Positions 48,091 through 59,200 of a DNA stretch of 64,000 bases are shown here, piece after piece. Numbering within the stretch: the stretch's first letter is position 1; each line of letters opens with the position of its first letter. The DNA comes from Campylorhamphus procurvoides. Taxonomy: Eukaryota > Chordata > Aves > Passeriformes > Dendrocolaptidae. The notes under the pieces are model-generated. The model saw only the letters and a list, made by a program, of their open reading frames with translations, did no database searches and was not told where the DNA came from. The position numbers and the translations under genes were made by a program. The DNA is taken from assembly GCA_013396655.1 (NCBI GenBank), contig WBMV01001238.1:715290-779289 (forward strand). The letters are read 5' to 3'.

Positions 48091-51000
48091 GCCTAGGAAC
48101 GTTTTAATGGGAAGTGGCCTGGTTTTTAAAAAGCCATCATTAGAAGGGGAAATTCTGTTAAAAAAATACAACCATGTTACAGAATATCCATGCAAATGGA
48201 TAAAAGCATTTCCAAATGTGATTCAGCCCGTATGTGTGTGTTTTTCCTCTACAGGCACAACAAGCTCTTTTTTGCAAGATCATATTTTTCTAGCATATTG
48301 CTTTTATTAAGATCTGAGAGGGCTTTGTTTTGCCTCAGAATCTGTGCTCTGGAGTCATAATTTCCAAAGTTCTAACTTAGTTTGGTTTCATTGAAACTTT
48401 TGCCCTCCAGATTTTGAAAACACGGTGGAAAGCTGAACCTTCAAACACCAGAGGAATTTTCAGCAGGTCTGATCATGGAAATTTGAGGCTTGACACTCAG
48501 TTTCTGATTCTTGGATTTAGCAGTACTACTAGCCTGAAGACTAGAAGGCTTAAAAACATTGGCTTAATGCTCATACAAGGGTTTGAGCAGGGTGTTTTCC
48601 TTCATTCTTCCTTCCCCACCCCTATGTTAGTACCAAATTACATACATTGCTTCAGATTTCCAACATTTCCCAATCTGGATTAATTTACATTTGGAGAGAG
48701 GGTGTGAATTAAACTGTTATAAAAGGCTCAGATGCAGTGCCAACTTGTTACTATGCTCTTTCAAGCATCAAATGCTTTTTCTATTAAGGAAGCTCTCAGA
48801 GAATATTTTGCATCTGGAAATCTCTCTCACTGCAGTTTATTTATCAAATGCAAAATATGCCATACACAGATGAAGGCATTCATAGTAACACAGCTCATGG
48901 AGATCCTGCTCTATCATACTATGACCTACAATGAGATGTTGCCTTCTTCAAGGAAATTTCAGTCTAAGAAAAACCTATCTCCTGCAGGGATGTGAAATGC
49001 AAGGGAAGAGTCAGAAGCAACAAGGAGACAAGCAGAGGTCAGAGCACAAACTTACAGCTGATGCAGTCCAAACTCACAGCCTTCAACTTGGACTGCACCT
49101 AACAGTCCAAAGTGAGAAGAAGTTGGGCTGATAGCACTTCTCAATTCATTGAATACTGTGTGTATGACTTCAGCCTCCAGGTTACTTTTTACGTGCACCC
49201 CAGTAGACAGCTATACCTAGCAGTGAATATGAAGCCTGCCATTCTTTTCTACTGATCTTTTTTCTCAAATTTTCACATGTCAAGCATGTACAGACATACA
49301 GTTCCATTTTCTGCCAAAGGATGTGATATAATTCCTATCCTCAGTTGGTTGTAGACATCACATTCACAGCACATATTTTAATTAAAACACTAAAGCATTG
49401 GATGAGGCTGATTCAACTCTGGGTATATAAAGGATGGTCTCATTCCTTCTGTTATCGCTACTGAGCTGGATTAGTCACTAAGGATTTTGCTAGCAAATTA
49501 TATTCAAGGTCCAGGTAACTTCTCCCTTGCCAGCACTCACAGAAATCTCTCCCTTATATATTATCTTCGTCAACTAGTCTCTGTCAATTTTTGTAGGCTC
49601 TGTAAAAATTATTCATGGATGATAAATTTCCCAGTGATTGCAATTTCCATCCTGATGCATTATTGGCCAACACATCCTTAGGATACTTTAGTATGTTCAT
49701 CTTGTGATCTTTAGCCTGCCTTAGCATTCTGCTCACTGCCACCTGAGTAAGTGTCCTTCTTCAGGCTGCGGGAAGTGGAAAGGAGCTTAGAGCTGAGTGA
49801 CTGGTTTCCCTCTAATGAGCCTGCAGAAGCAGAAGGGATTCAAAACTTTAAGGGGAATAGTTTGTGAGCTTTTTTCTCCTCTGTTCACCTTTCCCAATGA
49901 ACAGCTACAACAGTCTTAGAAGTTCTGCATTACTCCTATACCAGATTTCTTTAGGGGTGTATGATGGGTACTGTAGTGTATCTGCAGAGTACTGTTCATC
50001 TCCCACACCACTAGTACCCGTGTCAGAGACAGACCAAATTCTGCCAGCCAAGATATTAGTTCTTCTTCCCATCAGTTCAATAGTTTTCTTACATTTCTCT
50101 CTGATTCTCTGCTGAGTGGGGAGAGAGTACTGCATCAACTTATAACTCATCAAATGTGACTAATAATTTTATGGTGCTTAATGTATGAGATAAATGTGAA
50201 TTGAAAAGTAAGGAAATTTCCAGAGAGCATGTTTTAAACAATCAGAAAACAACTGCTTTAACATGGTGCTTAATACTGTTGTGACTCATAGCCATCAGTT
50301 GTAGGAGCAAAAATGGATAAATTTGTTTTAAAGAGATTGGAAAGATTTGTGGAGGATGATTCCACCCTTGGCTATTAAGTATGACGATCCAAATGCAACT
50401 TCCGACTCAGGAAACTGTTCAGCTTTGCCAAGAAACACCACAATGTTCTAGAGGAAAAAACATTCTTCCGAGAGAAACGTTCCCTAAACATCCACCTTGG
50501 TCTCTGTTGATGATGAGATGTTGAGCTAGCTAACTCTTGTATGACATGAATGTTCTTATATATATTTTTTTTTAAATTGCATTTGGCTAATATAGTGATT
50601 AATCTGTATCCTATGGGATCTAATCCACATGGACTCTTACAGATCCAGTGAATTTACTATTTGCAACCAATATTGCTTGATATTGCTGGACCCTATGCAA
50701 TTAATTACACCTTTGGTTCTAATAATTCAGGGTTTACCCAGTACACAGTCTGTATGCATTCTTCTTTGCCATGGACACCAAATAAAAATGGAAACTTGTA
50801 AACAATGGAAATGTGCCCACACTGTGCTGGCAATGCTTCTGAGACTGCAATACAGAAGGCAGGCTGCAGAGAGAGAGAAAACACTGGTGTGCTGCTGCAT
50901 CTCCTGACGTAACCCACACAGCCATAAACAGTCATTGAAAAAAACCCAAAAAACCAAACTACTTTATCCAGTGATTGCGCAGCCTATGCCGCCACACTGC

Positions 51001-51179
51001 AGCTGAGGTGAGAATCATGCAGGTAGTTTGGAAAAAGGTCTCAAACCCCAGCTCCCCCAGGCAGGAAGAGAGCATTTACTCCTGCTCAGCCCAGCAGGCT
51101 CAGAGCTTTCCTGAAACACAGAGGTTAAACTTACCATTCCAAACAGTCCCACCCAAGAGACTGCCCTGAAGCTTTTCAC
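48091..51179. other. Non-coding region upstream of RHOQ
   Basis: No recognisable gene, repeat or motif cluster beyond short open frames in several frames. Confidence 0.6.
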
Positions 51180-51560
51180 AGGGAAAGGATTTAATTAGAA
51201 TGTGATTTTCATGGTACAATGCAATATTCGGTTCAACAGGAACACCAAAACATATGCTTTGTGATTCGTGATGTGGGTTTGCTCAGGCAACTTTTAAGAC
51301 GATCCCTAAGTAGAGAAAGGGCAAAGGCACCAGAGGGGAGGAGAGGCTTTGCTGAGCAGGTTTGAATGTCATAAATGCACAGTTATGGCTTAGTAATTGT
51401 ATCACAGTTGACAGATGCTGCAGCAATCACATGACTAGAACATGACCTCATATTTCGTCTCTCTCCCCTCCTCCCCCGGTGATGAGGGCAGCGCTGGCAC
51501 TTAAATAAGCAGAAGGCATTTCCAGAAGGCTAGTTTGTAACTTACTTAAAGGAGAAGCCC
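51180..51560. promoter_or_regulatory. Candidate enhancer
   Basis: A motif-dense stretch: TTTAATTAGAATG, TGCTGAGCA (MAF-like), TGTCATAAA, TTGACAG (51408-51414, MEIS/TGIF-like), AGATGCTGCAGCAATC and TGACCTCA (nuclear-receptor half-site near 51443). No coding signal. Inferred from motif density. Confidence 0.25.
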
Positions 51561-52265
51561 GAATTTCAGCACAGAGATACACTTTGTAGGGACTATCAAG
51601 CAGCTGCCCAACAGTGGCAGTGAAGCAAAACTCTTCATCACCCCTTGGGAAGTGCACTGCAGTTGCTACTAGGGTAAAAATATTAAATTCCAAATCACAT
51701 GGGCTTAGGTCATGCCTTCCCAAGGAAAAACCTGCAGGAGGGACGGTAGAGAGAAGAAATGCCTCTGTGATCCATCACAAGATTACCCTGAAGATAGTGG
51801 AGCTGCTGTGAGCTCAGACGTCCTCCAGGGATCTGTGAGAGATGCTGCAGCCACAAAGAAGTCGTCTCTGCCCTACCACTGCCCCAGAAGCTACTCAGGA
51901 TGCTCTGGCAGGGTGATTCCACAGAAGGATGGAACAGCCAGGCAGAATATATAATTTTATGGAGATTTTCCAGGGACACTGAGTGTCCTCCTAAGCCCAT
52001 CCACTCCTTTTTGCACAGATTTTGGATCATGCAATTCCCAGAAGGGTCCTGGGAAGAAGACATGGTATGATGCTCTCTCAACAGCTGAACACCACTTCAG
52101 CATGAAGGGGAACCCCACCTTGGAAATTTCCAAGGGTGCAATTGGCCCCATGGGAATAATTTTCTATCATACTGCTGTCACCAAAGCTGAGACTGGCTGA
52201 GAGGTAAAAGTCCTAAATTAAAATCCCAGCTTTTCACTGACCCCCATCACAAGTTACATCAGTGG

Positions 52266-52320
52266 CAAGTGTTCTAAAAGTGCAGAGATTTTTGTATACT
52301 TTAGAGTTTCCTCGCTAATG
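52266..52320 (+). repeat. Dispersed repeat, copy 1 of 2
   Basis: A 55-bp segment that recurs at 56152-56206 in the same orientation with 51 of 55 positions identical. It begins CAAGTGTTCT and ends CTCGCTAATG. Weaker similarity continues for about 50 bp downstream. Family unknown. Confidence 0.85.
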
Positions 52321-52839
52321 CATCTTCAATTTTCAGCTATTCATGGACTACTGACCTGAAACTTTTCAATGCAGCTTCACTGTTGTTCCGAAGACAAAGA
52401 ATAAGAATTTTCTGTACAAATACTTGTCTCTAAGCCTTCTTTTCTTTAGCCTGATGCCATTTGCCTTCTCTTTGGATCGAAACATGGCACGGTTATTCTC
52501 ATCTATCCTCACCAGTTGTGGCAGTGATGCTTTGGAGAGGTGAGATCCCAGTCGGCCTCGTGAATGGTGACAGCACAACACAGGGATTTCTCTGCCTTTG
52601 ATACAGAGGGTTTCAGTCACCTTTGGGTTTCAGCTCCACAGAAGATTTTGTCTGCGAAGTTCTGGCTCCATCCAGCAGTGACTGTGCTGATGATCCCACT
52701 GAAGCATGAGCATTCCCAGAAGGGAAGCCTGCTGCTTTATTGCCGACCTGTGACGGGATTTGGCTGAAGGCCTTGTATGATTATTTATTTCCCTTGAAGA
52801 TAATGACAGCTGAAAACTGGGGGACACGAATAGCTCTGT

Positions 52840-53760
52840 GTGTGTGCATGTTACCTGTGCATTAGGTGTTACTGCTAGACCACAAGCAGGAGCCTTCAGC
52901 CTGCCGCTGTCCCTCAGGGAAGGTGCCGGCCCCATGGGGGCACTGGCATGGCCGCCATGTTGGCAGTGTGGCTGCCATGTTGGCAGTGCAACCGCCATAT
53001 TGGCAGTGCAACCGCCATGTTGGCAGTGCGGCCGCCATGTTGACAGTGTAGCCGCCATGTTGGCAGGACGGCTGCCATGTTGGCAGTGTGGCTGCCATGT
53101 TGGCAGCATGACCGCCATGTTGGCAGCGCGGTGCAACGCCATCTTGTGGCCCCCAGAGCTGGTGGCAGGGGCCGGACAGGGGACGCCACTGCCCTTCATG
53201 TCCTGAGCAGAAATAAAAGAAAGAAACACTTCCAGGTGTTGTAGGGCCGCCCGCATCTCGTCATGGTGAGCATTAGCAGCTCCTGTGGCCCAGCCATGGG
53301 AATGGGGGTTTTCGGGTGTCTCAGGGAGCCCAGCTCCTCCCCAGTGCATCCCGGTGGGAAGCACACTGGCAGCAAGGGACTGCTGCCCATACCACAGCAC
53401 ACGGGCTGCCGAACATGTGAAAACCAAGCTTTGAAACCCTCAGTCAGCCTTTCTCACCTAGCCTGGCCCGTGGGGATGTGTTGTCTGGTGACAGGTTGAA
53501 TTGTAAGTGAGCATTTGGTAAATATAATCTGTTGGCTGGGGCCATCATTCCTCAGGTGTTGGCAGGGGTCGGTGGTGTCACCCAAAGCTGATTTTTACCC
53601 CAGCGGGAAGGGGCTTTCCCCTCTGCCTCAGCACACAGCAGGACAGAGTGGCTCTGGAAGCACTGGAGAGAAAGTTCCTGCATCTTCTGAGCCCTTACAC
53701 AGCCTTTGGAGTGAGATTTGAATGGAATGAGACCAGCCTGGATCAGGGTATGCAGGAAAG
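52840..53760. promoter_or_regulatory. GC-rich island around a YY1-site array
   Basis: About 0.9 kb clearly richer in G, C and CpG than its flanks, centred on the 20-bp repeat array. It also has an ETS-like CACTTCCAG (53227-53235) and an ATG directly followed by a GTGAGC donor at 53263-53271. It could be a promoter or enhancer of an unannotated transcript. No TATA box was noticed. Confidence 0.4.
52951..53130. repeat. Nine-unit 20-bp tandem array with YY1-type cores
   Basis: Nine units of exactly 20 bp follow the consensus GCCGCCATGTTGGCAGTGNG, starting at 52951, 52971 and so on to 53111. Each has CCGCCAT or CTGCCAT followed by NTTGG or, once, TTGACAG. Six units keep the CpG (units 1, 3, 4, 5, 6, 9) and three show TpG. 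CCGCCATNTTG is the well-known YY1 consensus (YY2 and REX1 bind related sites). A tenth site, CGCCATCTTG at 53137-53146, follows at a 24-bp step. No indel disturbs the phase. Long open frames across the array arise because the unit has no stop codon in most frames, and they are not regarded as genes. Confidence 0.9.
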
Positions 53761-56151
53761 TGCGACCAGTCACAGTTGCAGGTATTGACCTGTTTGTCAC
53801 AGCAGCATCCTTCGGGGAGTCTCATTTTATCCACCTTCTTGCTAAAGCTTTCCAAAAAGAGTTATTTAAGCCTTTTTGCAATCTGTCATCCCGTACCATT
53901 GAATGAAAAGTTTTCAGACTGTGTATTCACTACGTTACAAGCATTGATCAAAACATCGAAGTTTCTACATGTTTCTGCCATACTGTTAGGTGCCAGGAAA
54001 CATTTGAAAATCTAGCTCATAGTGTTTAACTCTTTTTTTCCTTTTTTCTTCATTTTTCTAGCACTGGTAATAAGCTGTTATCAAATTATTGTGCTATTTA
54101 GTAAAATGCTGGTAGGGTGAAAGCAAGAAACAATCTATCACATATGCTGTGGCATTCATTTGATGTTTTTAACCACTCAAAAGTAGTTAAAAATCACTTT
54201 TAGGAGGTAAAGCAGTACAAAGTCTCTGTGTGAACCCCACCTAAGCCATGAGCATTCACAAGAGAAGAGAGCTTATTTTCACAAGTTTCCAGTAAGCCTA
54301 CGTGACTTGAATATAGACCATCCAAGGTTTGTGTCACTTACAGTGATATAAACATAGACATAGCCAGTCTAGGTAAGGAACTTAATCTATTGGTTAGTGG
54401 CCTCAGGATATGCCTCCTTTTAAATATTATGTGTCACTGAAATTTTTTTTTGGAAGTAGATTAAATGACACTATCATTGACAGTTTGTCTAGGGCTTTAC
54501 AATTTTCTCTTTTGGCTTGAATTGGGACTTAAATTAAGCCTCTAAACTCTGCTTTTCTGCTCACAATCTGCCTAATCAAAGAGGGAGATCCTCCTGAACA
54601 TTCCAATGCTCAAGTTGCTGGTAGGAGTCCCTTTTAAATTTAGCATAACCCAAAATAGTAACTCTTACATAACATATACACAGCAAATATGAGACTTGCT
54701 ATAATTTCAGTAAGAGACTGCAGATTTCCTGCAGAATAACTTAAGGCAGTCAGCATTAGTCATGCCTCATATAGAAAGCTTGAGAAAATAAGCTTATTCT
54801 TACAAAGCAAGGGATAATGTTTCTTGTAGGTATCAGAATATAGTTGACAGCCAAATGGACTGTGACAGGTCTTAGTTCCTCTCATGTGTCTGTGCATGGC
54901 TTTGTGGCCTCTGATTACCTCAAAACAGAGAGATGTGTCTGACTCCCTTCCTAAGGATAAAGACAGCAAGGCAAGAATTTGCACTTCATTGTCCACAGGC
55001 CATTTGAGCTACTCAGGAAGGGGAGTTCTTAGACAAATACAGTCTCTGCCTATTCACAGCTAGCTAGCTAGCTGTGGAGTATGCACTCTTCCATGCAGCT
55101 CCTGTCACAGATGGGAGATCTTGAAGGAGCAAAGAACAGGAACTAGACCTTTCTGGCATAGTGTGTTTTCCAGGTGATCTAGCAGAAGACATTCAATAGA
55201 CCTTTCACCAGTTTTCACCCCCTCCTGCCTTTTGTTTTCCATAGCTTAACACCTTCCCTAACAGTGAACTTCAGAGCAGTTGCAGAGCCAGCACATTATA
55301 TGTGTGCCACAGCTGGAGCTTGATCCCTGCCATGTTCCAGGGGTGAATCTGTGAAATGCTGTGTCCTCTGAGTGCTCTCTCTCTCTTGCAGGCTGACAGC
55401 CTTTGAAGGCTGTAGCTTACTGAGCTGGGTATGAGTCAACTGTTACGGTAGGCAGGACAGCAGGGCACTGCAGTGTGCAGAGTTACTCCAGTGCTGTTAC
55501 ACTGGAGGATGCAGTAAGGACCTTCACTGTGCTTAGTAAGACAGTAGTAGTCATGTGGACTCTTGGACAGGATTTCGTTTCACTGGGATCCATGATACAG
55601 TGTCCTAGAACTGCTGGCACCTTGCATGCAGTGTACAGGCTGAACAGTATTTGTCCCTGTGTCATTTGATGAGGTTATTTACACAGGGGAATTTGCTTAG
55701 CTAAGAAACCTGCATGAAAACAGACACGTCAAATAAGCAATTACCCACTATACTCAGAGGCTTGTGGAGATCAATCATACTGACCTATAGTCCCTGCCAT
55801 TTCCTGAATTGCTTTGAAAATAGGGAACCTAACAGGAAAGGCATTAAGTCATTATTAGATTAGCCTTGATTTTGCAGTTGCCTTGAGAACTTTTGATCTG
55901 ATGATAAGTATCTCCTCTGCTGATTTCATAAGGTACCCTTTTCTTGTAGGTATAAATCATGATGTGCAGACAAGGCAGTGGGGTCTCTAAACCAGTTCAT
56001 TACACAGAGGAAATATATCAGTTTTGTTAAAAAGATGATGTTGCACCAGTTTAACTGTGTGTCTCTTTAAGCCTTGCTTATGCTGGTGAAGTTTCCTCCA
56101 GGCTAGTACAGAATATGCGCATATACACACAGCTGCACTGATTGAACTAAA
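53761..56151. other. Non-coding region
   Basis: AT-rich apart from a 22-bp palindrome at 55055. No gene or known repeat recognised. Confidence 0.6.
55055..55076. repeat. 22-bp perfect palindrome
   Basis: A perfect inverted repeat with no spacer: CACAGCTAGCT followed by its reverse complement AGCTAGCTGTG. The centre is a short GCTA tetranucleotide run. Confidence 0.95.
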
Positions 56152-56206
56152 CAAGTGTTCTATAAGTGCAGAGATTTTTGTATATTTTAGAGTTTTCTCA
56201 CTAATG
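56152..56206 (+). repeat. Dispersed repeat, copy 2 of 2
   Basis: The second copy of the segment at 52266-52320, 3,886 bp downstream. It begins CAAGTGTTCT and ends CTCACTAATG. Three of the four mismatches are transitions. Confidence 0.85.
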
Positions 56207-59200
56207 TGAGAAATAGTGGTGTCATACTTTTAGCTGAATCATGAAAACTCTTCAATGAATATTTAGTTGTGGCATTTATCTGTCTCCAGACCCATAGCAA
56301 TGCACTGATCCTACTTTCTTGTTTCTGTTAGGAGCTAGTTTGCGATTGTTTTATGTGCTGATACAAAAGGTTGGGGACTGAACATGTGTAGTGTCTTCCT
56401 TTCTGCTTGCTTCCCCACAGACTCTAGGTTTTCTGGACCCATAGAAGCAGGGGACAGCAGTAAATGGAAACAGAGCTCAAATGCCAGGCATTGCTGTTCA
56501 TAGCCATGAATGTACTTTTTTGGCTCCCACAGAGTCCCAGGACCCCCAGCTATCCAGAGCTTCTAGATTCTGTGCCTTTATTCTGTGTTATGGTTGCTAG
56601 TCAAAATACAACTTCCCTAAGGAGAAAAAAGAAAATCATCAGAGCTTGCCTTTGAGTAAGTAAAGACTGGCAATTAACCCCATAGTAAGGTGGGGAGGAA
56701 GACTCCAAAAACTAGAAGTGGGAGATCTAGCCTGTTATGAGTGTCTGAAAGGTTTGCTAGAGTTCAGGCTGTAGCTGCATGTTCTAACAGTGAAAGATAG
56801 TTGGGTATTGGGTGTGTTGAATTTCCAGTTGTTCATAGTCTCTGTGGCAAGAAAGGATGCCTTCCCAGAAGTCTGACTACTTTCCAGAGGAGAGTTGTGG
56901 CCTTTAAATAGGAACTCCTGGATTATTTTCTTTGGTCGGGCCTTTGGAAGGAGTCAAGCTAGAGGATCATAACTGATGTAGCTAAATTTAAACTATTTGG
57001 AACTGACATTTTGTTTCCCTAATGACAACAGGGGAACAGTGCTATTGACCCTACCAGGGGTTTAATCTGCATGTGTCCAGGGAAGATTGCTGTACATCTG
57101 CTGGTGGGCAGGCTCCAGCAGAAACTCCAGCATGTTAGTCTCTGGCAGCCTGGGTTTTATTTTGGAAAACTGTAGAAAGCCAATGATTTCGGATATAAAT
57201 TCAGCAACAAACTGTATAATCCCAATGTAAAGGTTTAATTTAAAATAAAGAGGACTTGATTTAAAGGGTTAGATTAGAAGCAGGACTCATAAATAGTCAT
57301 GTGGAAGACATTTAAATAATACAAATACTTTTTATGAGGCACAGAACAGAATTCAATAAATATTTAAATCAAACACTTGTGTTGAGGGTTTTGCTAGAAA
57401 ACCCTTGGAGAATTATTGGTTTAATCAGGTTCTTCTTGGTGCTATAAATCTGCCCTTAAAAAATTTCTGTTCTCTCACATGTCTTGACAGGGACCAGATA
57501 AACACCTTGGGGTACTCCTGCTGTGTTAAGGTCACCTTTATGCAGAGAGACATCACAATGCTCTACTTAACAGCATCAGAACAGGACTTAAATGATGCAT
57601 AAATCTTGGGCTCTTCAGGAGTTATTTTCACCCTCTCTGTATGAGAAGAAAAGCAAGCAGTTCCTTTAATCCTGTGTGGCTTCTGTATTAAAATAAGCCT
57701 TGATACTAATCCCTGACTATCTGGATTTAAACTGACATACATACTACAGCTTCAAATACTAGAACATCTGAGTTACCAATGTGCCCTTAAACCCAGAGCA
57801 TTTATGTGCTTAATCACACCAAAGGACAGAAAAGTCGTTATCCTCCCAGTGTATCCCTAATACTGCAGTGGGTTCCTTCAAAAACCCAGGCAATTTTCCT
57901 CACGTTATTTCCTTTTGCTGCAGGGTTTGCATTGTTTCCCATTGTGACTTAAAAAATTTGATGAGCAAGGTAAATGCCACAGAGCAGCACATCAAGGCTG
58001 TGTTGGCATCTTGCATAAATTCAGCTACATAACTTGCAAACTGGAGTTTACACTGAAATTTCACAGAAGGCAGGTAGCCTCACTTGTACATGAGCAGATT
58101 TTCTCCCTGACAGAAACAAAAGGATTCCTAGGACCTGACTCTAATACAATTGTCAAGCTTGACCGAAAAAAATATTAGTAAATGGTAAAGCATCCATATT
58201 TCTGGGTTTTTTATGAATATATACATGATGACAATTTATCAGAACAATGCTCCTATAGTGATAACAATGTCACTTCCTGAATATACTGTACACATTATGT
58301 CAGATAAATAAGCCACCAGCTTGTATCTCCTTGTGTCCCTGAAAGTGCAGAGGTACTGCATAAGATGCTGCTGCTCTGTTTGAGTGTAAATGACCAAACC
58401 AGGCTTTGCCTTCTGTGCTATACAGGGTACAGGGTGAATACTAAACAGAGCCAGAGCCACTACGCTGGGACTAGAAGTTGTTTGTGACTGCCAAGGCTCA
58501 TCACCAAAAACTGGTGCTTGCAAAGACATTCATGACATGAAGTCCATGCTTTATATACATCACAGGCAAACTTCACCAGAGTTAACCAGTGAGGGGAGAA
58601 CAGAGCTGAAGCTGATGCAGAGATGACACCAAAGGTCAAGCACTGGGGTCCACAAAGAACCGGGGTCTTAGCAAGATTATGTGAGTGCTCATTGTCAAGG
58701 ACCACAAGTTCCTCAGCCAAGCAGTCCTCAAAGTATTCAACTCCTTTCGGGCATCAGAGTAGGCTTCAGTCCTGCATTGTTTAGTCACTGGAAAAGAAAT
58801 ATTAACTGTGTGGGAGATGATCCTGGAATTTTAAAAGCTGTTGCAATTATTCTTAGATTGAGGTGTAGACACTTCCTTGAAAAGAAAGCTGCACATTTCT
58901 TCCAAAGGTTCTTTTGGTGACTTTCATTTGTTCTGTTTGAAATTCAAGGATTTTTGCTTTTGGAATACTGGAATCCTTTTAAAGGGATTCAAAACAAAGC
59001 ATGTTTAGAGAAAATACCAGTGTTGTAGAAAGGAGAGGGTTAGTGGGTGACAGCAATTGAGAGCCTCAAAATAGCCAAGTTTCTTTCCTTGCTAAAATTT
59101 AAGCATTTGTAACATTTGAAAAGCTGTATGCTAGAAAAAAAATACATGAAAATCAAAGACAGGCTCTTACTGTGTCAATTCCAAGAGTGTATTAATTTCT

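Noticed and set aside
52951..53146. CRISPR-like repeat array
   Set aside because: The units are contiguous with no unique spacers, and the genome is vertebrate.
52630..53427. 265-codon open frame on the - strand, plus overlapping frames on both strands, over the 20-bp array
   Set aside because: Because 20 is not a multiple of 3, each unit is read in all frames and the unit has no stop, so long frames arise automatically. The peptide is a repeated CQHGG/ANMA/LPTW pattern with no known domain.
58239..58720. Overlapping 96- and 86-codon - strand frames, considered as a retroelement remnant
   Set aside because: No polymerase, integrase or transposase motif is visible, and no terminal repeats were found.
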